A DNA stretch of 64,000 nt from Hominisplanchenecus faecis (GTDB lineage: Bacteria; Bacillota; Clostridia; Lachnospirales; Lachnospiraceae). Location: NCBI RefSeq assembly GCF_020687205.1, contig NZ_JAJEQE010000004.1, positions 1 through 64,000 of the forward strand, read 5' to 3'. The notes under the pieces were generated by a model. It ran no database searches. It was not told where the DNA came from and worked only from the letters and a program-made list of their open reading frames with translations. Of the stretch, positions 7,423-17,428 are shown piece after piece. A program made the position numbers and the translations under genes. Position 1 is the first letter of the stretch; each line of letters begins with the position of its first letter.

Positions 7423-8301
7423 CTATTCTATATTCTGGATCTGCTCTCTTACTTTTTCAATCTCTGTTTTCAGATTGATCGCAAGATTGGAAGTTTCCAG
7501 GTCGTTTGCCTTGGACAAAATAGTATTTGCCTCCCGGTTCATTTCCTGGGCTATAAAGTCCAGTTTTCTGCCGATGCTTCCGCCGGTTTGCAGTGTCTGT
7601 TTCATGCTCTCGATATGGCTGTGCAGACGAACCGTTTCTTCATCCGTGCAGATTTTGTCTGCATAAAGAATCACTTCTGTTGCGATACGGCTCTCCTCGA
7701 GCTGTGTGTCACTAAGCAGTTCTTTTACTTTTTCAGTCAGTTTGGTGCGATATGCCTGAAGAATTTCCGGGGAACGTTTTTCAATCGCTGCCACATCGGT
7801 AAGCATACCGTCCAGTTTTTCAATCAGATCCAGCTTCAGATTTTCCCCTTCCCGGATGCGGGATTCTACAAACTGCTCGCATGCCCCACGAAGTGCTGTT
7901 TCAAGGACTGCCCAGATCTCCTGTTCATCTACCGGCTGCTCTTCCATTGTGAAAACTTCCGGACTGCGTCCGATCACGGAGGCACGGATATCATTTGGCA
8001 GATCAAATTTTTCCGAAAGCTGCTGATAATATTTTACATACTCTGCTGCAATGTTCTCGTTATATTTCAAAGAGACATTGGTTTCTGTGAAATCCTCATA
8101 AGTAATAAAAATATCAACTTTTCCACGCTGTATATATTCTTTGAGAAGATTTCGAATAGCAGATTCAAAAATACTGAGTTTTTTCGGCATTTTGATGTTG
8201 GAATCAAAATAGCGGTGGTTGACGGACTTCATCTCAACCGTAAACTTGCGGTCGCCCTGGTGATTTTCATATCTTCCAAAGCCTGTCATACTTTTTATCA
8301 T
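7423..8301 (-). CDS. yicC: YicC family endoribonuclease-like protein
   Basis: The 292-residue protein starts with the family hallmark MIKSMTGFGRYE and ends with the DUF1732 region (SIGRKLDFIAQEMNREANTI). YicC proteins have been linked to RNA decay and ribonuclease activity. It is the first gene of the operon leading to remA, gmk, rpoZ and rimO, with a near-consensus promoter about 56-84 bases upstream. Confidence 0.93.
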   Translation of the reverse strand: MIKSMTGFGRYENHQGDRKFTVEMKSVNHRYFDSNIKMPKKLSIFESAIRNLLKEYIQRGKVDIFITYEDFTETNVSLKYNENIAAEYVKYYQQLSEKFDLPNDIRASVIGRSPEVFTMEEQPVDEQEIWAVLETALRGACEQFVESRIREGENLKLDLIEKLDGMLTDVAAIEKRSPEILQAYRTKLTEKVKELLSDTQLEESRIATEVILYADKICTDEETVRLHSHIESMKQTLQTGGSIGRKLDFIAQEMNREANTILSKANDLETSNLAINLKTEIEKVREQIQNIE

Positions 8302-8356
8302 AATTATATTCGCTCTTTTCTTTCAAAATTGCGGCATAGAAAGCCATACTATTTTT

Positions 8357-8385
8357 ATTATAGTCGAAAGCGTCGGAAGCGTCAA
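8357..8385 (-). promoter_or_regulatory. Sigma-A type promoter of the yicC operon
   Basis: On the minus strand TTGACG (8380-8385) and TATAAT (8357-8362) are separated by 17 bases. Confidence 0.85.
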
Positions 8386-8405
8386 CCGAAAAACAAAGAA
8401 AAATA

Positions 8406-8438
8406 AGACGGAGAAAACAGATTTTGTTCTCTCCGTCT
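8406..8438 (-). terminator. Intrinsic terminator after the GH20 gene
   Basis: A 9-bp perfect stem (AGACGGAGA with TCTCCGTCT) is followed on the minus strand by TATTTTT. It separates the GH20 transcript from the yicC promoter. A second palindrome (ATATGCTTT/AAAGCATAT) lies closer to the stop codon. Confidence 0.85.
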
Positions 8439-8472
8439 CTTTTTCCGGAAGATATGCTTTTAAAGCATATTT

Positions 8473-11400
8473 CTATTTTTTAATAACCGCTTTCTTTGGA
8501 AGTCCAGCTTTTTTCAGCATTCTTGTATATTTGGAAAGTTTTTTGGAAGGTACGCTCACTTTTGCTTTTGAATTGATCTTGCTGAAGGCCTTGCTTCCGA
8601 TGGATGTGATTCCATTTGCCTTTTTCATATTGATACTTGCAAGTTTTCGGCAGTTTGCAAATGCACCTTTTTCAATCTTCTTCACATTACTTCCGATTGT
8701 AATTTTCTTCAGATACTTGCAGCCTTTGAATGCGTTTTTGCCAATCTTGGTTACTTTATAGGTAACGCCATTGATCTTCACTGTTTTTGCGATGGATACA
8801 GAAGTAACGTTTTTCCCTTTTTTACCTCCAACACCAACAACAACGGCTGTTTTTTTCTTAGCATCCAGAACACGGTAAGTCACATTCTTTCTGACGGTCT
8901 TATTTGCTTTCTGTGGTGCTTCGGTTTCTTCGACAGGCTGTGTCTCGGTTGGTTTCTCGGTTGGTTTCTCAGTCGGTTTCTCAGCCGGGTTTGTTTCGCT
9001 TTCTGCTTTTTTCAGACCTGCTTTTGCACTCTTAAGATTTGTCAGCAGTGTCTTCAGTTCTTCCGCAGTTGCTCCTTCAGACGGTGCTTTTGCTGCTTCG
9101 TATGCTTCTTTGAACGCTGCCCAGCTTGCACTTGTATACGTTCCGTCTGCATTACCAGCTTCATAGATATTCTTATTCTCTGCTTTATCTACTTCCGCTT
9201 TCAGTGTTTCTTTTGCTGATTCTACGGCTGCATTTTTCAGACCTGCTTTTGCACTCTTAAGATTTGTCAGCAGTGTTTTCAGTTCTTCCACAGTTGCTCC
9301 ATCGGATGGTGCTTTTGCTGCTTCGTATGCTTCCTTGAACGCTGTCCAGCTTGCACTTGTATACGTTCCATCTGCATTTCCTGCTTCATAAATACCTTTT
9401 ATGCTGCTGTCATTTACCGCTTCATTCAGTGCTTCCTGAGCTTTTGTTACTTCCTGTTCTTCTTCATTCAGAACCTGATGGATATGGAACTCACTTGCAG
9501 TAGCAAAACCATTGCTTCCCTCTTTTGCAACAAACTTGATGTATCTTGCATCAGCAGTGTTGAATTTCACTGTCTTTTCTTTTGTATCAGATGCCCATAC
9601 ACCATTTGTTACAACCGGTGTCCAGTCATCACTTTCTGCTTTCTTGACATACAGATCATAACTTGTGATGTATCCGTTTTTACCGCCGGACTGTCTTGGA
9701 ACATAAGTCAGTTTATTGATTTTATATTCTTTGCCCATATCTACGGTAAAGGTTGCCGGAAGTGCTTTTATGGATGGTGAGTACTGGCTGTGCCATAAGG
9801 TAGTAATATCTCCGTCAAATGCATTGGAGATCGGACCGTCGCTGCCCTGTGCCGGATTCTGCTCGTTATCACAGGTGAAGCTGAAATCCGTTGTAGGGAT
9901 GATGCTGTCATCTTGATCGTTTGTCAGTTCGATTTCATCAATCAGACCATTGAAACTGTTTCCTGTCGTGCTTCCGATGTATTTGATCGGGATGTTTAAT
10001 GTTGCAAGACGGTACTGTGTACCAAGCTTTGTTGCAGTATCCATAACAGCCGGGATTGCAGTGTCAGAATCATTTACATACAGTTCTGCACGGTCTTTGT
10101 AACCTTTGATCGTCAGATGTACCCATTCATCTTCCGGAAGAGTATAGTCAAAGGAATAATCATATCCCTCTCTGGAATATCCGACTTTTCCGGTGTTCTT
10201 CTGCACAGCTTTGATCGTGTAATCACCAAGTGTGGAAGAACCTTCAAACAGAACCTGTTCATCAGAGGATCCTCCTGCTGCCTTTTTCACCCAGAAGGAA
10301 AGGCTGGTTCCTGCCGGAGCTTTGTCAAGCGGCGTCTCAATATAGGTATTACTTTCCATAGACAGGGCTTTGCCGACTTTTCCTTCTGTGTAAGTTGCAT
10401 GTTCAGCAGACACTGCATTGTATTTGTTCTTGGAAGCATCACTTCCGTCTTCTTTGTCAAAATTGTATTCTGCGTAAGTATTTCCCGCACTCTCAATTTC
10501 ATGATACGGATTGGTGTTCGGAGCAGTGGAAACTTTTGCAGTGGTTGTCTTCACTTCGCTGTAGGTCTTTGTGCCTTCGCCCCAGAGTTTTTCACTCAGT
10601 GCAGACATCGGCTGGTAGATACGGTCAAAGACATCATAGTCTGTGACACCGTTTCCTCTGGTATCGATGGAGTCATTCCACAGTGCGTAAGCACCACCGA
10701 TCATCTGCGGATCACCGGCCGGAATCGTTGTATTTAAATTACCGCTTTTAAATACATTCGGTTTCCAGTTTGCATAGAGGCTTGCAGCATTCAGATAATC
10801 TGCATAGTATCCTGCTGCCGGAACGATATATACATTGGAGTCCAGAGAGTTGATCAGTTCAAAGCCAAGATTGTACATTTCCGTAGGATCTGCCCAGTCT
10901 TTGCTCCATACATTGATCTCCACACCATCGCCGCGGACTTCTGTATCAGACTTGATTCTGGTAAGACCGCCCCACATACGCATTTTTCGGTTTTTGGACT
11001 TCATATAATCATCCATTTCATTTACAAAATTGCGGTACAGGGTTGCATCGTCTTCGTACTCATCCGCACCGATATGTACGGTTGTCTGTTCATCGAAAAC
11101 AGGATTTTCTCCATCAATATAATCGGAGAAGATATTTTTTGCCAGCTGCGTGGATTCCGGTTTGGAAAGATCCAGATGATCTGTCAGTGGACGTTTCCAA
11201 TTGCTGGAATTCATTTTCTTTAAAGCACAGTTCTGGAATGTTTTTGTAAATGCCAGTGCGTGTGCCGGTACATCGATTTCCGGAACGATATTGACACCGA
11301 TCGTTCTGGAATCTTTGATCAGGCTGCGGAACTGATCTTTTGTATAATACAGATCGGTTGCTGTCGCAGTTTTACCTTCATCATTTTTTACAGAAGATTC

Positions 11401-12819
11401 CAGACGGAAAGCAGCGTAGGCCTTTGTAAAGCTGTTCTGCATCGTAGTCTCCGCATTGGTATCCCAGTAGTCCTCAAGGAAGATCAGGTTATCATTCAGA
11501 TGTACCTGTAAGTCATTCATCTTGTACCAGGACATTGTTGCCGCAACATCTTTTACGGTCTGAAGTTCGGTTGCTTTTCGTCCGACATCCAGGATCACAC
11601 CTCTGACTTTGTATTTTGGATAGTCTCTGGTTGTTCCTTTCGGGATCGTTGTTTTGTTCTGCTTCAGAATCTGCAGGAAGGTTCTGGTTGCCCAGTAAGC
11701 ACCTGTTGCAGTCTCGGATTCTGTTTTGATGGAATCTCCGATCTGTGAGAGATAACCTTCGTCTTTCAGGCCTTTTCCTTTTGCTGTCAATGCAAAATAA
11801 AAATCTCCTGCTTTCACATCGCTTTCACTTCCATATACAACGGAAATATCGTTTCCGACAATGTCTTTATAATCTGCTGCAAATGCTTCTGCCATGGAAG
11901 AAAGTGTATCTTTGTCAGCAGCATTGATCACGATGCGTGAGTTTTTCGAGATGGTGAAATTGCCGGTAGCACCTGCCCACTCTGCCAGTTCCGGAAGAAC
12001 GGCAGGTTTTGCATTCTCATCTGCGGTCGCTGTATGCGTTCCAGGAACGGTAATTGCAATCTCTTTTTTTGTTACCTTGTTGTTCTGATCGGTAACTTTA
12101 AATTCAACAGAAACGGTCTTATCTTCCAGAGGCTGATAAATGGTTCCGTCTGTGTCGATGATCTGTTCATAGTCTGCATAGGCTTCTACTTTTCCACCCT
12201 CTACGGTCGGAAGATTCAACTTTTTGTCTCCTGCTTTTACAGTCAGATTGTTCAGAGCATCCCAGACTTCACTTCCGCTGCTCTGTTTTTCCCCATAAAC
12301 TTCAAATTCATAGATGGAAACTGTTTTCCAGGTAATGCCTTCTGCGGTTGGGTTAAACGTATTGATGCGGACACGGATATATCTGGTCTGCACCGGATTA
12401 TCCAGATTGATGATCTGCTTTTTTTCCGCAGGAGCAGAAGTAAAAGTTTTTACCGCTTTCCATGTGCTTCCGTCTTCGGAAGTTTCGATTGCATAATTGG
12501 TTGGATTTCGTCTCTCCCAGGTGATGATAACACTGTTTACAGTCTTGACTTCACCAAGATCCATGGCCAGCCAGTGTGGATTGCTCTCACTTGCATCACG
12601 TTCTTCACTTGCCCAGCGGGAAGTTTTTGTTGTTGTATCTCCGTCTTTTGCCTTTTCCGGACCAAATGCCGATGTTTCACTTCCAGATGCGGTTGCTGTT
12701 GCAGTCAGTGCATAATTCACAGAAGCTGCCTTTACTGTACCAATTGCCGATGCCGGCAACAGGCTGAATACCATAGCACCTGAAAGCAAGAAACTCATGA
12801 TTTTATGTCTTGTTTTCAT
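8473..12819 (-). CDS. Secreted GH20 hexosaminidase, possibly lacto-N-biosidase type
   Basis: The 1448-residue exported enzyme has a signal peptide (cut near ASA/KAAS, about residue 30). It then has a discoidin/CBM32 domain (about 35-175), a GH20 accessory domain (about 280-395) and the GH20 barrel (about 400-760). The catalytic Asp-Glu pair is at about 586-587 in HIGADEYED. A LamG-like domain (about 780-960), a second CBM32 (about 970-1120), two near-identical FIVAR repeats, a Pro/Thr linker (KPTEKPTEKPTE) and a C-terminal BspA-type leucine-rich domain follow. GH20 enzymes release GlcNAc, GalNAc or lacto-N-biose from host glycans; the GADE pattern recalls lacto-N-biosidases, but this is inference. 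The start is the second of two nearby ATGs, with GGGAG seven bases upstream. It has its own promoter and lies downstream of the M60 gene. Confidence 0.9.
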   Translation of the reverse strand: MKTRHKIMSFLLSGAMVFSLLPASAIGTVKAASVNYALTATATASGSETSAFGPEKAKDGDTTTKTSRWASEERDASESNPHWLAMDLGEVKTVNSVIITWERRNPTNYAIETSEDGSTWKAVKTFTSAPAEKKQIINLDNPVQTRYIRVRINTFNPTAEGITWKTVSIYEFEVYGEKQSSGSEVWDALNNLTVKAGDKKLNLPTVEGGKVEAYADYEQIIDTDGTIYQPLEDKTVSVEFKVTDQNNKVTKKEIAITVPGTHTATADENAKPAVLPELAEWAGATGNFTISKNSRIVINAADKDTLSSMAEAFAADYKDIVGNDISVVYGSESDVKAGDFYFALTAKGKGLKDEGYLSQIGDSIKTESETATGAYWATRTFLQILKQNKTTIPKGTTRDYPKYKVRGVILDVGRKATELQTVKDVAATMSWYKMNDLQVHLNDNLIFLEDYWDTNAETTMQNSFTKAYAAFRLESSVKNDEGKTATATDLYYTKDQFRSLIKDSRTIGVNIVPEIDVPAHALAFTKTFQNCALKKMNSSNWKRPLTDHLDLSKPESTQLAKNIFSDYIDGENPVFDEQTTVHIGADEYEDDATLYRNFVNEMDDYMKSKNRKMRMWGGLTRIKSDTEVRGDGVEINVWSKDWADPTEMYNLGFELINSLDSNVYIVPAAGYYADYLNAASLYANWKPNVFKSGNLNTTIPAGDPQMIGGAYALWNDSIDTRGNGVTDYDVFDRIYQPMSALSEKLWGEGTKTYSEVKTTTAKVSTAPNTNPYHEIESAGNTYAEYNFDKEDGSDASKNKYNAVSAEHATYTEGKVGKALSMESNTYIETPLDKAPAGTSLSFWVKKAAGGSSDEQVLFEGSSTLGDYTIKAVQKNTGKVGYSREGYDYSFDYTLPEDEWVHLTIKGYKDRAELYVNDSDTAIPAVMDTATKLGTQYRLATLNIPIKYIGSTTGNSFNGLIDEIELTNDQDDSIIPTTDFSFTCDNEQNPAQGSDGPISNAFDGDITTLWHSQYSPSIKALPATFTVDMGKEYKINKLTYVPRQSGGKNGYITSYDLYVKKAESDDWTPVVTNGVWASDTKEKTVKFNTADARYIKFVAKEGSNGFATASEFHIHQVLNEEEQEVTKAQEALNEAVNDSSIKGIYEAGNADGTYTSASWTAFKEAYEAAKAPSDGATVEELKTLLTNLKSAKAGLKNAAVESAKETLKAEVDKAENKNIYEAGNADGTYTSASWAAFKEAYEAAKAPSEGATAEELKTLLTNLKSAKAGLKKAESETNPAEKPTEKPTEKPTETQPVEETEAPQKANKTVRKNVTYRVLDAKKKTAVVVGVGGKKGKNVTSVSIAKTVKINGVTYKVTKIGKNAFKGCKYLKKITIGSNVKKIEKGAFANCRKLASINMKKANGITSIGSKAFSKINSKAKVSVPSKKLSKYTRMLKKAGLPKKAVIKK
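9007..9398 (-). repeat. Tandem near-identical FIVAR repeats within the GH20 gene
   Basis: About 165 bases at 9007-9170 are repeated at about 9233-9396 with few changes, a period of about 226 bases. Both copies encode AGNADGTYTSASW followed by FKEAYEAAKAPS. The DNA-level similarity suggests recent duplication or gene conversion. Confidence 0.85.
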
Positions 12820-12918
12820 TTTCATTCTCCCTTCTTTAGAAAATAGACAATACCAGAAAAATAGTTTTGCATAATTCAAAACGGTTTTTGTTTAATATGC
12901 ACAAACTATTCTTGGATA

Positions 12919-12948
12919 AGCATAGCATATTTTTGACTTTTCCGTCAA
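12919..12948 (-). promoter_or_regulatory. Promoter of the GH20 gene
   Basis: Minus-strand TTGACG (12943-12948) and TATGCT (12919-12924) are 18 bases apart, about 100 bases before the GH20 start codon. Confidence 0.65.
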
Positions 12949-12987
12949 GCTTTGACCGTATTTCTTTTTCTTTTTATACTATACGGA

Positions 12988-15900
12988 TCATTTCTTTTGA
13001 TAAACAGCTTTTTTGCTGATCCCGGCTTTTTGCAGATTCTTTTTCAGTTTTTTCAATGTCCTTGCAGAAATTTTTTTTGGTACGGTTATCTTTATCTTTC
13101 TGGAAGTACCTGCCAGTGCTTTTGCTTTGATTTTTATGGATTTTGTTCCTTTAAATGTAATATTCTTTAAATTTTTGCATCCGGAAAAACTGTTTGCACC
13201 GATGGAAATGATATTTTTTCCGATAGTCAGAGTGCTGATCTTTTTGTTGTTTTTAGCGGCATTTTTCCGGACGGAAGTAACTTTGAAAGAAAATCCGTTG
13301 ATCTTTACTTCTGATGCAATGGTAATCTTGCGTTTTTTGCCGGTTATTTTCGTTACTTCCGCCGTTCCGCCTTTTGCGGAAGTTTTTGTAACAGTATAGT
13401 GGACACCATTTAATTTTTTCACACTGCCAACAGAAGGAATCTTTTGCGATGGTCTGGTGTTGCCGCTTTCCGATGTTTCCGGTCTGTCAGATACAGAAGG
13501 TATCCTGTTTTCCGTATCCGGTGTTTCCGGTTCTTTTCTCTTTGGCTTTTCTGTTACAGTTACTTTGCATACAACGGTCTCATTGCTGCCAAATTTTACC
13601 TGGATCGTTGCACTTCCGGCACTGTGTGCGGTCACAACACCCCTTTCATTTACCGTTGCCACGGAAGGATCACTGCTGACAAACGTTGCTTTTCCGCGGT
13701 CTTCCGGTGTAAGGGAAGTGTTTCGAAGAAACACTGCCTGATCCCCGACTTTTAAATTCAGGGTTTCTTTGTCTTTCTGATTTTCAAGCATGACATCTGC
13801 AAGAGCGATCTGTTCTGATCCGTTTTTGCCGTCTGCACAGAATTTTAAAATCTTTACGCCGGTGATATCCAGATAAACGGAAATGGCATTGTCACTTCCA
13901 TTAAATGGAACAGAAGTGTAAAGCAATGTCCCGTCGCCGTAAATCTGTACCGATGCATCAGAAGTTCCTTTTTTATTCATACCGATCCATAAGGAGAGTG
14001 CATCGCTGTTCAGCCCTGAGATATCCCAGACGGCAGTATCACCGGATCTCATGCCGATTCCTTTTTCAAAGGTTCGTTCTTTTTCGTTTGTTTTCAGTGT
14101 GATCGTTGTCCCGTCGGCATTTGCGTTTTCTTTTATCGTATTTCCATTTTCATCAGGCGTCTGATAAAGATCACTGAGATAGGTATGTTTGTCGTAGATA
14201 CTGTATTTTTCATAAAGAGAAAACTGAGCTGCGGAAATATAGGTATCTGCAGGGGTTCCGGCCGTGGAAAGTGCACGGATGCGGATTCTTCTTACATTTG
14301 TAAGATCCAGAGAAACACTTTTTTCTGACCGGTTATTTGCCCAGGTATTGTCTGTCAGAGGGATGATCTGGAAATCATCACCATCGTCTGTCTGACTGTA
14401 GGAAAGTTCATATTTCAAAATAATTCCGTTATTATTTCCGATCTGTCTTGGAAGGTAAGTCAGTTTTCCGATATCCGTCTTTTGATCCAGAAGAATGGTG
14501 TAGGTATTGTTTTTATTGCCGGCAATATCTGCTTTTGTGCCGTTTCCATAATTGCTGTGCCATATAGTGTCTTTTTTTCCGTCAACGGCCAGAGAAGCCT
14601 CTTCTCCCGGATGTTCACTGTCAGCACTTCCTTTTAAATGCTCCGGTGCGATCTGTGTGTAACCATAAGACACTTCCGGTTTCTGCCCGATCAGAATACC
14701 GTAGCTGTTCCGATAATTGTCTGCTGCTGCCTGATCCAGTTTTTCATATGCAAGCAAAAGTGTTGTCTTTTCATTATGATATTTTTCTGAATCGGCGATC
14801 TCAGCCTTTGTGATATGGCTCATCAGAAAGGCAGAATACTGTTCTAAACTATGCAGATAAACCTGCATCTGTTTTTCTTTGCTCCAGTCGTCCTGCATCA
14901 GGCCTTTGTCTGTCATACGGTAAGTGGCAGTCTGCTCAGCTGCTGCAAGCTGATATTCTTCTAAAGACTCGCCGGTGTAGGAACTTACAAAACGCTGTCT
15001 TCCTCTTGCCTCTCGGTGATAGAGAATCAGCGTGGAACCTGTTTTAAAATCGACCTCAAAGTTTCCGCCATCTGCTTTTTCATTCGCCTGCAAAGCCTGG
15101 TTCAAAAGCTCATTTCCATCCGGATCAAGTACCCGGATGCTGATGTAAGTACCATCAAGATAAAAATGCGGTGTGGTACTATTTACCGTCCAGGTCAGTT
15201 TTTGCATGTTTGTATCAATCTTGACGGATGCTACGGATGCATCCCCAAGGCCAAGCATCTTGATCTGCATATCGTCTGCCAGCGGATTTCCGGTTTGTCT
15301 GGTATAGGAGACTGTTTTTGATACGTTTCCGGCGGATGCGATCAAATATTCGTTATCGTACTGATAAGCAGTTGTCTTTGGCAGCGGCATCTCAAGCTCA
15401 TAGATACCGACCGGAAGTTCCAGCTGTATTTCACCTGAAGAAACAGTCACTTCTTTTACAATCTTGCTGCCGTTTTTGATCCGGATCGTTTTGCCTTTGA
15501 TCTGTGTCAGATCATCGATCTGAATATTCAAACGGACTTTGCTGGTATATCCGGTATCTGCCAGGTCATCGGTGCTTACCAGACTGTAGATGCCGTCCAG
15601 TCCAAGTGCTGCCCTTGTTTTCTCACACGCAGCATCGTCCGGGATCAGTTCCTTGAGATAATAGATCATCGGCTTGTCCATCGCATAGACCTGATCGGCA
15701 ATCCTTCCTGACGGGAGGATATGCCAGGATGCAAAGTAAGGAAGCACGTTATAATCCAGGCTGTCCAGACTTTCCGCAAGGGCGTCGGATGATCCCATTT
15801 TTTTGCCGGTTTTATAATAAACTTCCCGGTAATGAGAATGCATTGCGGAAACAGCCTGCTGCGGACCGAGTTTGTCCATGAGGTTGGTAAACATATAAAG

Positions 15901-17274
15901 GCTTACGTTGTAATGCCATGGATCGGATACAATATCGGCAAACGTATTGCTGGAAGCAAGGCTTTCTTTCATGCGGTTTCCAAGCTGTGCATAACGTTCA
16001 CTTTTTGTGCCGGAAAAATCACCGAGCAGCCAGCCAAAATCCTCAGCCGGGCGATAAGTCGGCTCAAAATAATAGCCCAGAATATTGTTGGTTGTTTCCA
16101 CAAAAGGATTTTCCTGAGAAGCGATCGCACCCTCGTATCCATGACCAAATTCATGAAGAGAAAGCCAGTCCCGCACCAGGTATGTCTCAAGACTTTTTCC
16201 ATTATAAGCACTGTGGTCGGTTGTATAATAAGCCTGCCCTGCCCCATGGGCATTTGCTTTGATGAAAAATTTTGCACGGATATCCTGATTCCATGGATCT
16301 TTTGCATAATAGTCAAGACCGGAATAAGCATCGTACTGTTTTACAAAGGATGCATACCAGTCCAGCATCTCATCCAGTGTTTTAAAACGGTAAACTTCTT
16401 TTTTGTTGCCATAGGAAGAGTTCAGAATGTTATTCTTATCACAGATCGGAACAAGGAACGTTGCGGCACTTCCCTCTATGATCGCAAACGGTGCCTGACT
16501 TTCCTCCCAGGAATCAAAAAATGCCTGCTGGGAATCTCCGTAGCGATAATATGGGATTTCTTTCAGATCGTCGGTCCATCGGTATTCGATAACCGGCTGA
16601 ACGGCCGTATTTTTCGGTGTTGTGATAAACGGCACGCTGTCGGCACTTTCTTCTCCATTATCACCGGTGAACGTATTGGATAAAGTCACCCAGCTGCCAT
16701 CTTTTGGAATGGTCGCGGAAGACTCTGTCTGCGAATCATCGTTTTTAAACTGAACGGTAAGATCCTGCTGAAATTCCTCTGCATTGACGATACGGATCTG
16801 AAGACTGCTTCCATGCGGCATCCACAGTCCGAGATTCTGCCGGTCATGGTAATAGCCACGGTTGAAACTGATGCCGGTCAGATGTGATGCATCCGGAAGT
16901 GTATACAAAATACGCTGAATGCTTTTCTCTTCTTCAGATGCATTTCTATCCAGCACCGTAACCTGCGTATCGAGTGCAGCAGTATGCTGATCCGAATCGG
17001 TTACACTTCGGGAGAGCACATAAGTTCCTGTTTTGGACGTATTGACACTTCCGCTGCTTTTGATCACGGACGTAAGATCGCCGTCCTCCTGGTCATCCGC
17101 AAGCATACGCTCCCAGTTCTGATCAGAAGTTTCTCCCTGATAAACCCAGGTTTTTGTGACACCGGAAAGCTGAGGCATACGATAGGCATCATCCATCGCT
17201 TCTGCTTTTGTTCCAAGCATCAGAAAAGCTGTTACAGCTGTCATGGCAGCCAGTTCCCACTTTTTCTTTTTCAT
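12988..17274 (-). CDS. Secreted M60-family (enhancin-like) metallopeptidase
   Basis: The 1428-residue exported protein has a signal peptide in its first 27 residues. The zinc site HEFGH is at about residues 374-378 with a following Glu at about 393, fitting the M60 pattern HExxH-x(8-28)-E. M60 peptidases cut mucins and other O-glycoproteins. A discoidin/CBM32 domain (about 920-1070), an NPCBM-like domain (about 1080-1200), a bacterial Ig-like domain (about 1210-1275, VSSDPSVATVNERGVV) and a C-terminal BspA-like domain follow. The C-terminal module closely resembles that of the GH20 protein and both end in a KKAV-x-(x)KK motif. A frame reaches 17457, but AGGAGG before the ATG at 17274 and the signal peptide set this start. 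Confidence 0.9.
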   Translation of the reverse strand: MKKKKWELAAMTAVTAFLMLGTKAEAMDDAYRMPQLSGVTKTWVYQGETSDQNWERMLADDQEDGDLTSVIKSSGSVNTSKTGTYVLSRSVTDSDQHTAALDTQVTVLDRNASEEEKSIQRILYTLPDASHLTGISFNRGYYHDRQNLGLWMPHGSSLQIRIVNAEEFQQDLTVQFKNDDSQTESSATIPKDGSWVTLSNTFTGDNGEESADSVPFITTPKNTAVQPVIEYRWTDDLKEIPYYRYGDSQQAFFDSWEESQAPFAIIEGSAATFLVPICDKNNILNSSYGNKKEVYRFKTLDEMLDWYASFVKQYDAYSGLDYYAKDPWNQDIRAKFFIKANAHGAGQAYYTTDHSAYNGKSLETYLVRDWLSLHEFGHGYEGAIASQENPFVETTNNILGYYFEPTYRPAEDFGWLLGDFSGTKSERYAQLGNRMKESLASSNTFADIVSDPWHYNVSLYMFTNLMDKLGPQQAVSAMHSHYREVYYKTGKKMGSSDALAESLDSLDYNVLPYFASWHILPSGRIADQVYAMDKPMIYYLKELIPDDAACEKTRAALGLDGIYSLVSTDDLADTGYTSKVRLNIQIDDLTQIKGKTIRIKNGSKIVKEVTVSSGEIQLELPVGIYELEMPLPKTTAYQYDNEYLIASAGNVSKTVSYTRQTGNPLADDMQIKMLGLGDASVASVKIDTNMQKLTWTVNSTTPHFYLDGTYISIRVLDPDGNELLNQALQANEKADGGNFEVDFKTGSTLILYHREARGRQRFVSSYTGESLEEYQLAAAEQTATYRMTDKGLMQDDWSKEKQMQVYLHSLEQYSAFLMSHITKAEIADSEKYHNEKTTLLLAYEKLDQAAADNYRNSYGILIGQKPEVSYGYTQIAPEHLKGSADSEHPGEEASLAVDGKKDTIWHSNYGNGTKADIAGNKNNTYTILLDQKTDIGKLTYLPRQIGNNNGIILKYELSYSQTDDGDDFQIIPLTDNTWANNRSEKSVSLDLTNVRRIRIRALSTAGTPADTYISAAQFSLYEKYSIYDKHTYLSDLYQTPDENGNTIKENANADGTTITLKTNEKERTFEKGIGMRSGDTAVWDISGLNSDALSLWIGMNKKGTSDASVQIYGDGTLLYTSVPFNGSDNAISVYLDITGVKILKFCADGKNGSEQIALADVMLENQKDKETLNLKVGDQAVFLRNTSLTPEDRGKATFVSSDPSVATVNERGVVTAHSAGSATIQVKFGSNETVVCKVTVTEKPKRKEPETPDTENRIPSVSDRPETSESGNTRPSQKIPSVGSVKKLNGVHYTVTKTSAKGGTAEVTKITGKKRKITIASEVKINGFSFKVTSVRKNAAKNNKKISTLTIGKNIISIGANSFSGCKNLKNITFKGTKSIKIKAKALAGTSRKIKITVPKKISARTLKKLKKNLQKAGISKKAVYQKK

Positions 17275-17344
17275 ATAAAAATATCCTCCTGTTTTTGTTT
17301 TCTTTGTCACTTTTCCCTCTTCAAAAGCACAAAGGATTTGTCTG

Positions 17345-17374
17345 ATTTTAACATATGCTGTCATGGTATAGCAA
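17345..17374 (-). promoter_or_regulatory. Putative promoter of the M60 gene
   Basis: Minus-strand TTGCTA (17369-17374) and TAAAAT (17345-17350) are 18 bases apart, about 70 bases before the start codon. It is divergent from the rqcH promoter. Confidence 0.55.
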
Positions 17375-17391
17375 GCTTTTCCAAAGAAATA

Positions 17392-17420
17392 TTGTTCTTC
17401 TCCCGATAAAATGTTATGAT
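17392..17420 (+). promoter_or_regulatory. Putative promoter of rqcH
   Basis: TTGTTC (17392-17397) and TATGAT (17415-17420) are 17 bases apart. The dispersed element copy B would start at or just after the transcription start, so it would lie in the rqcH leader. Confidence 0.6.
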
Positions 17421-17428
17421 AGTAAAAA

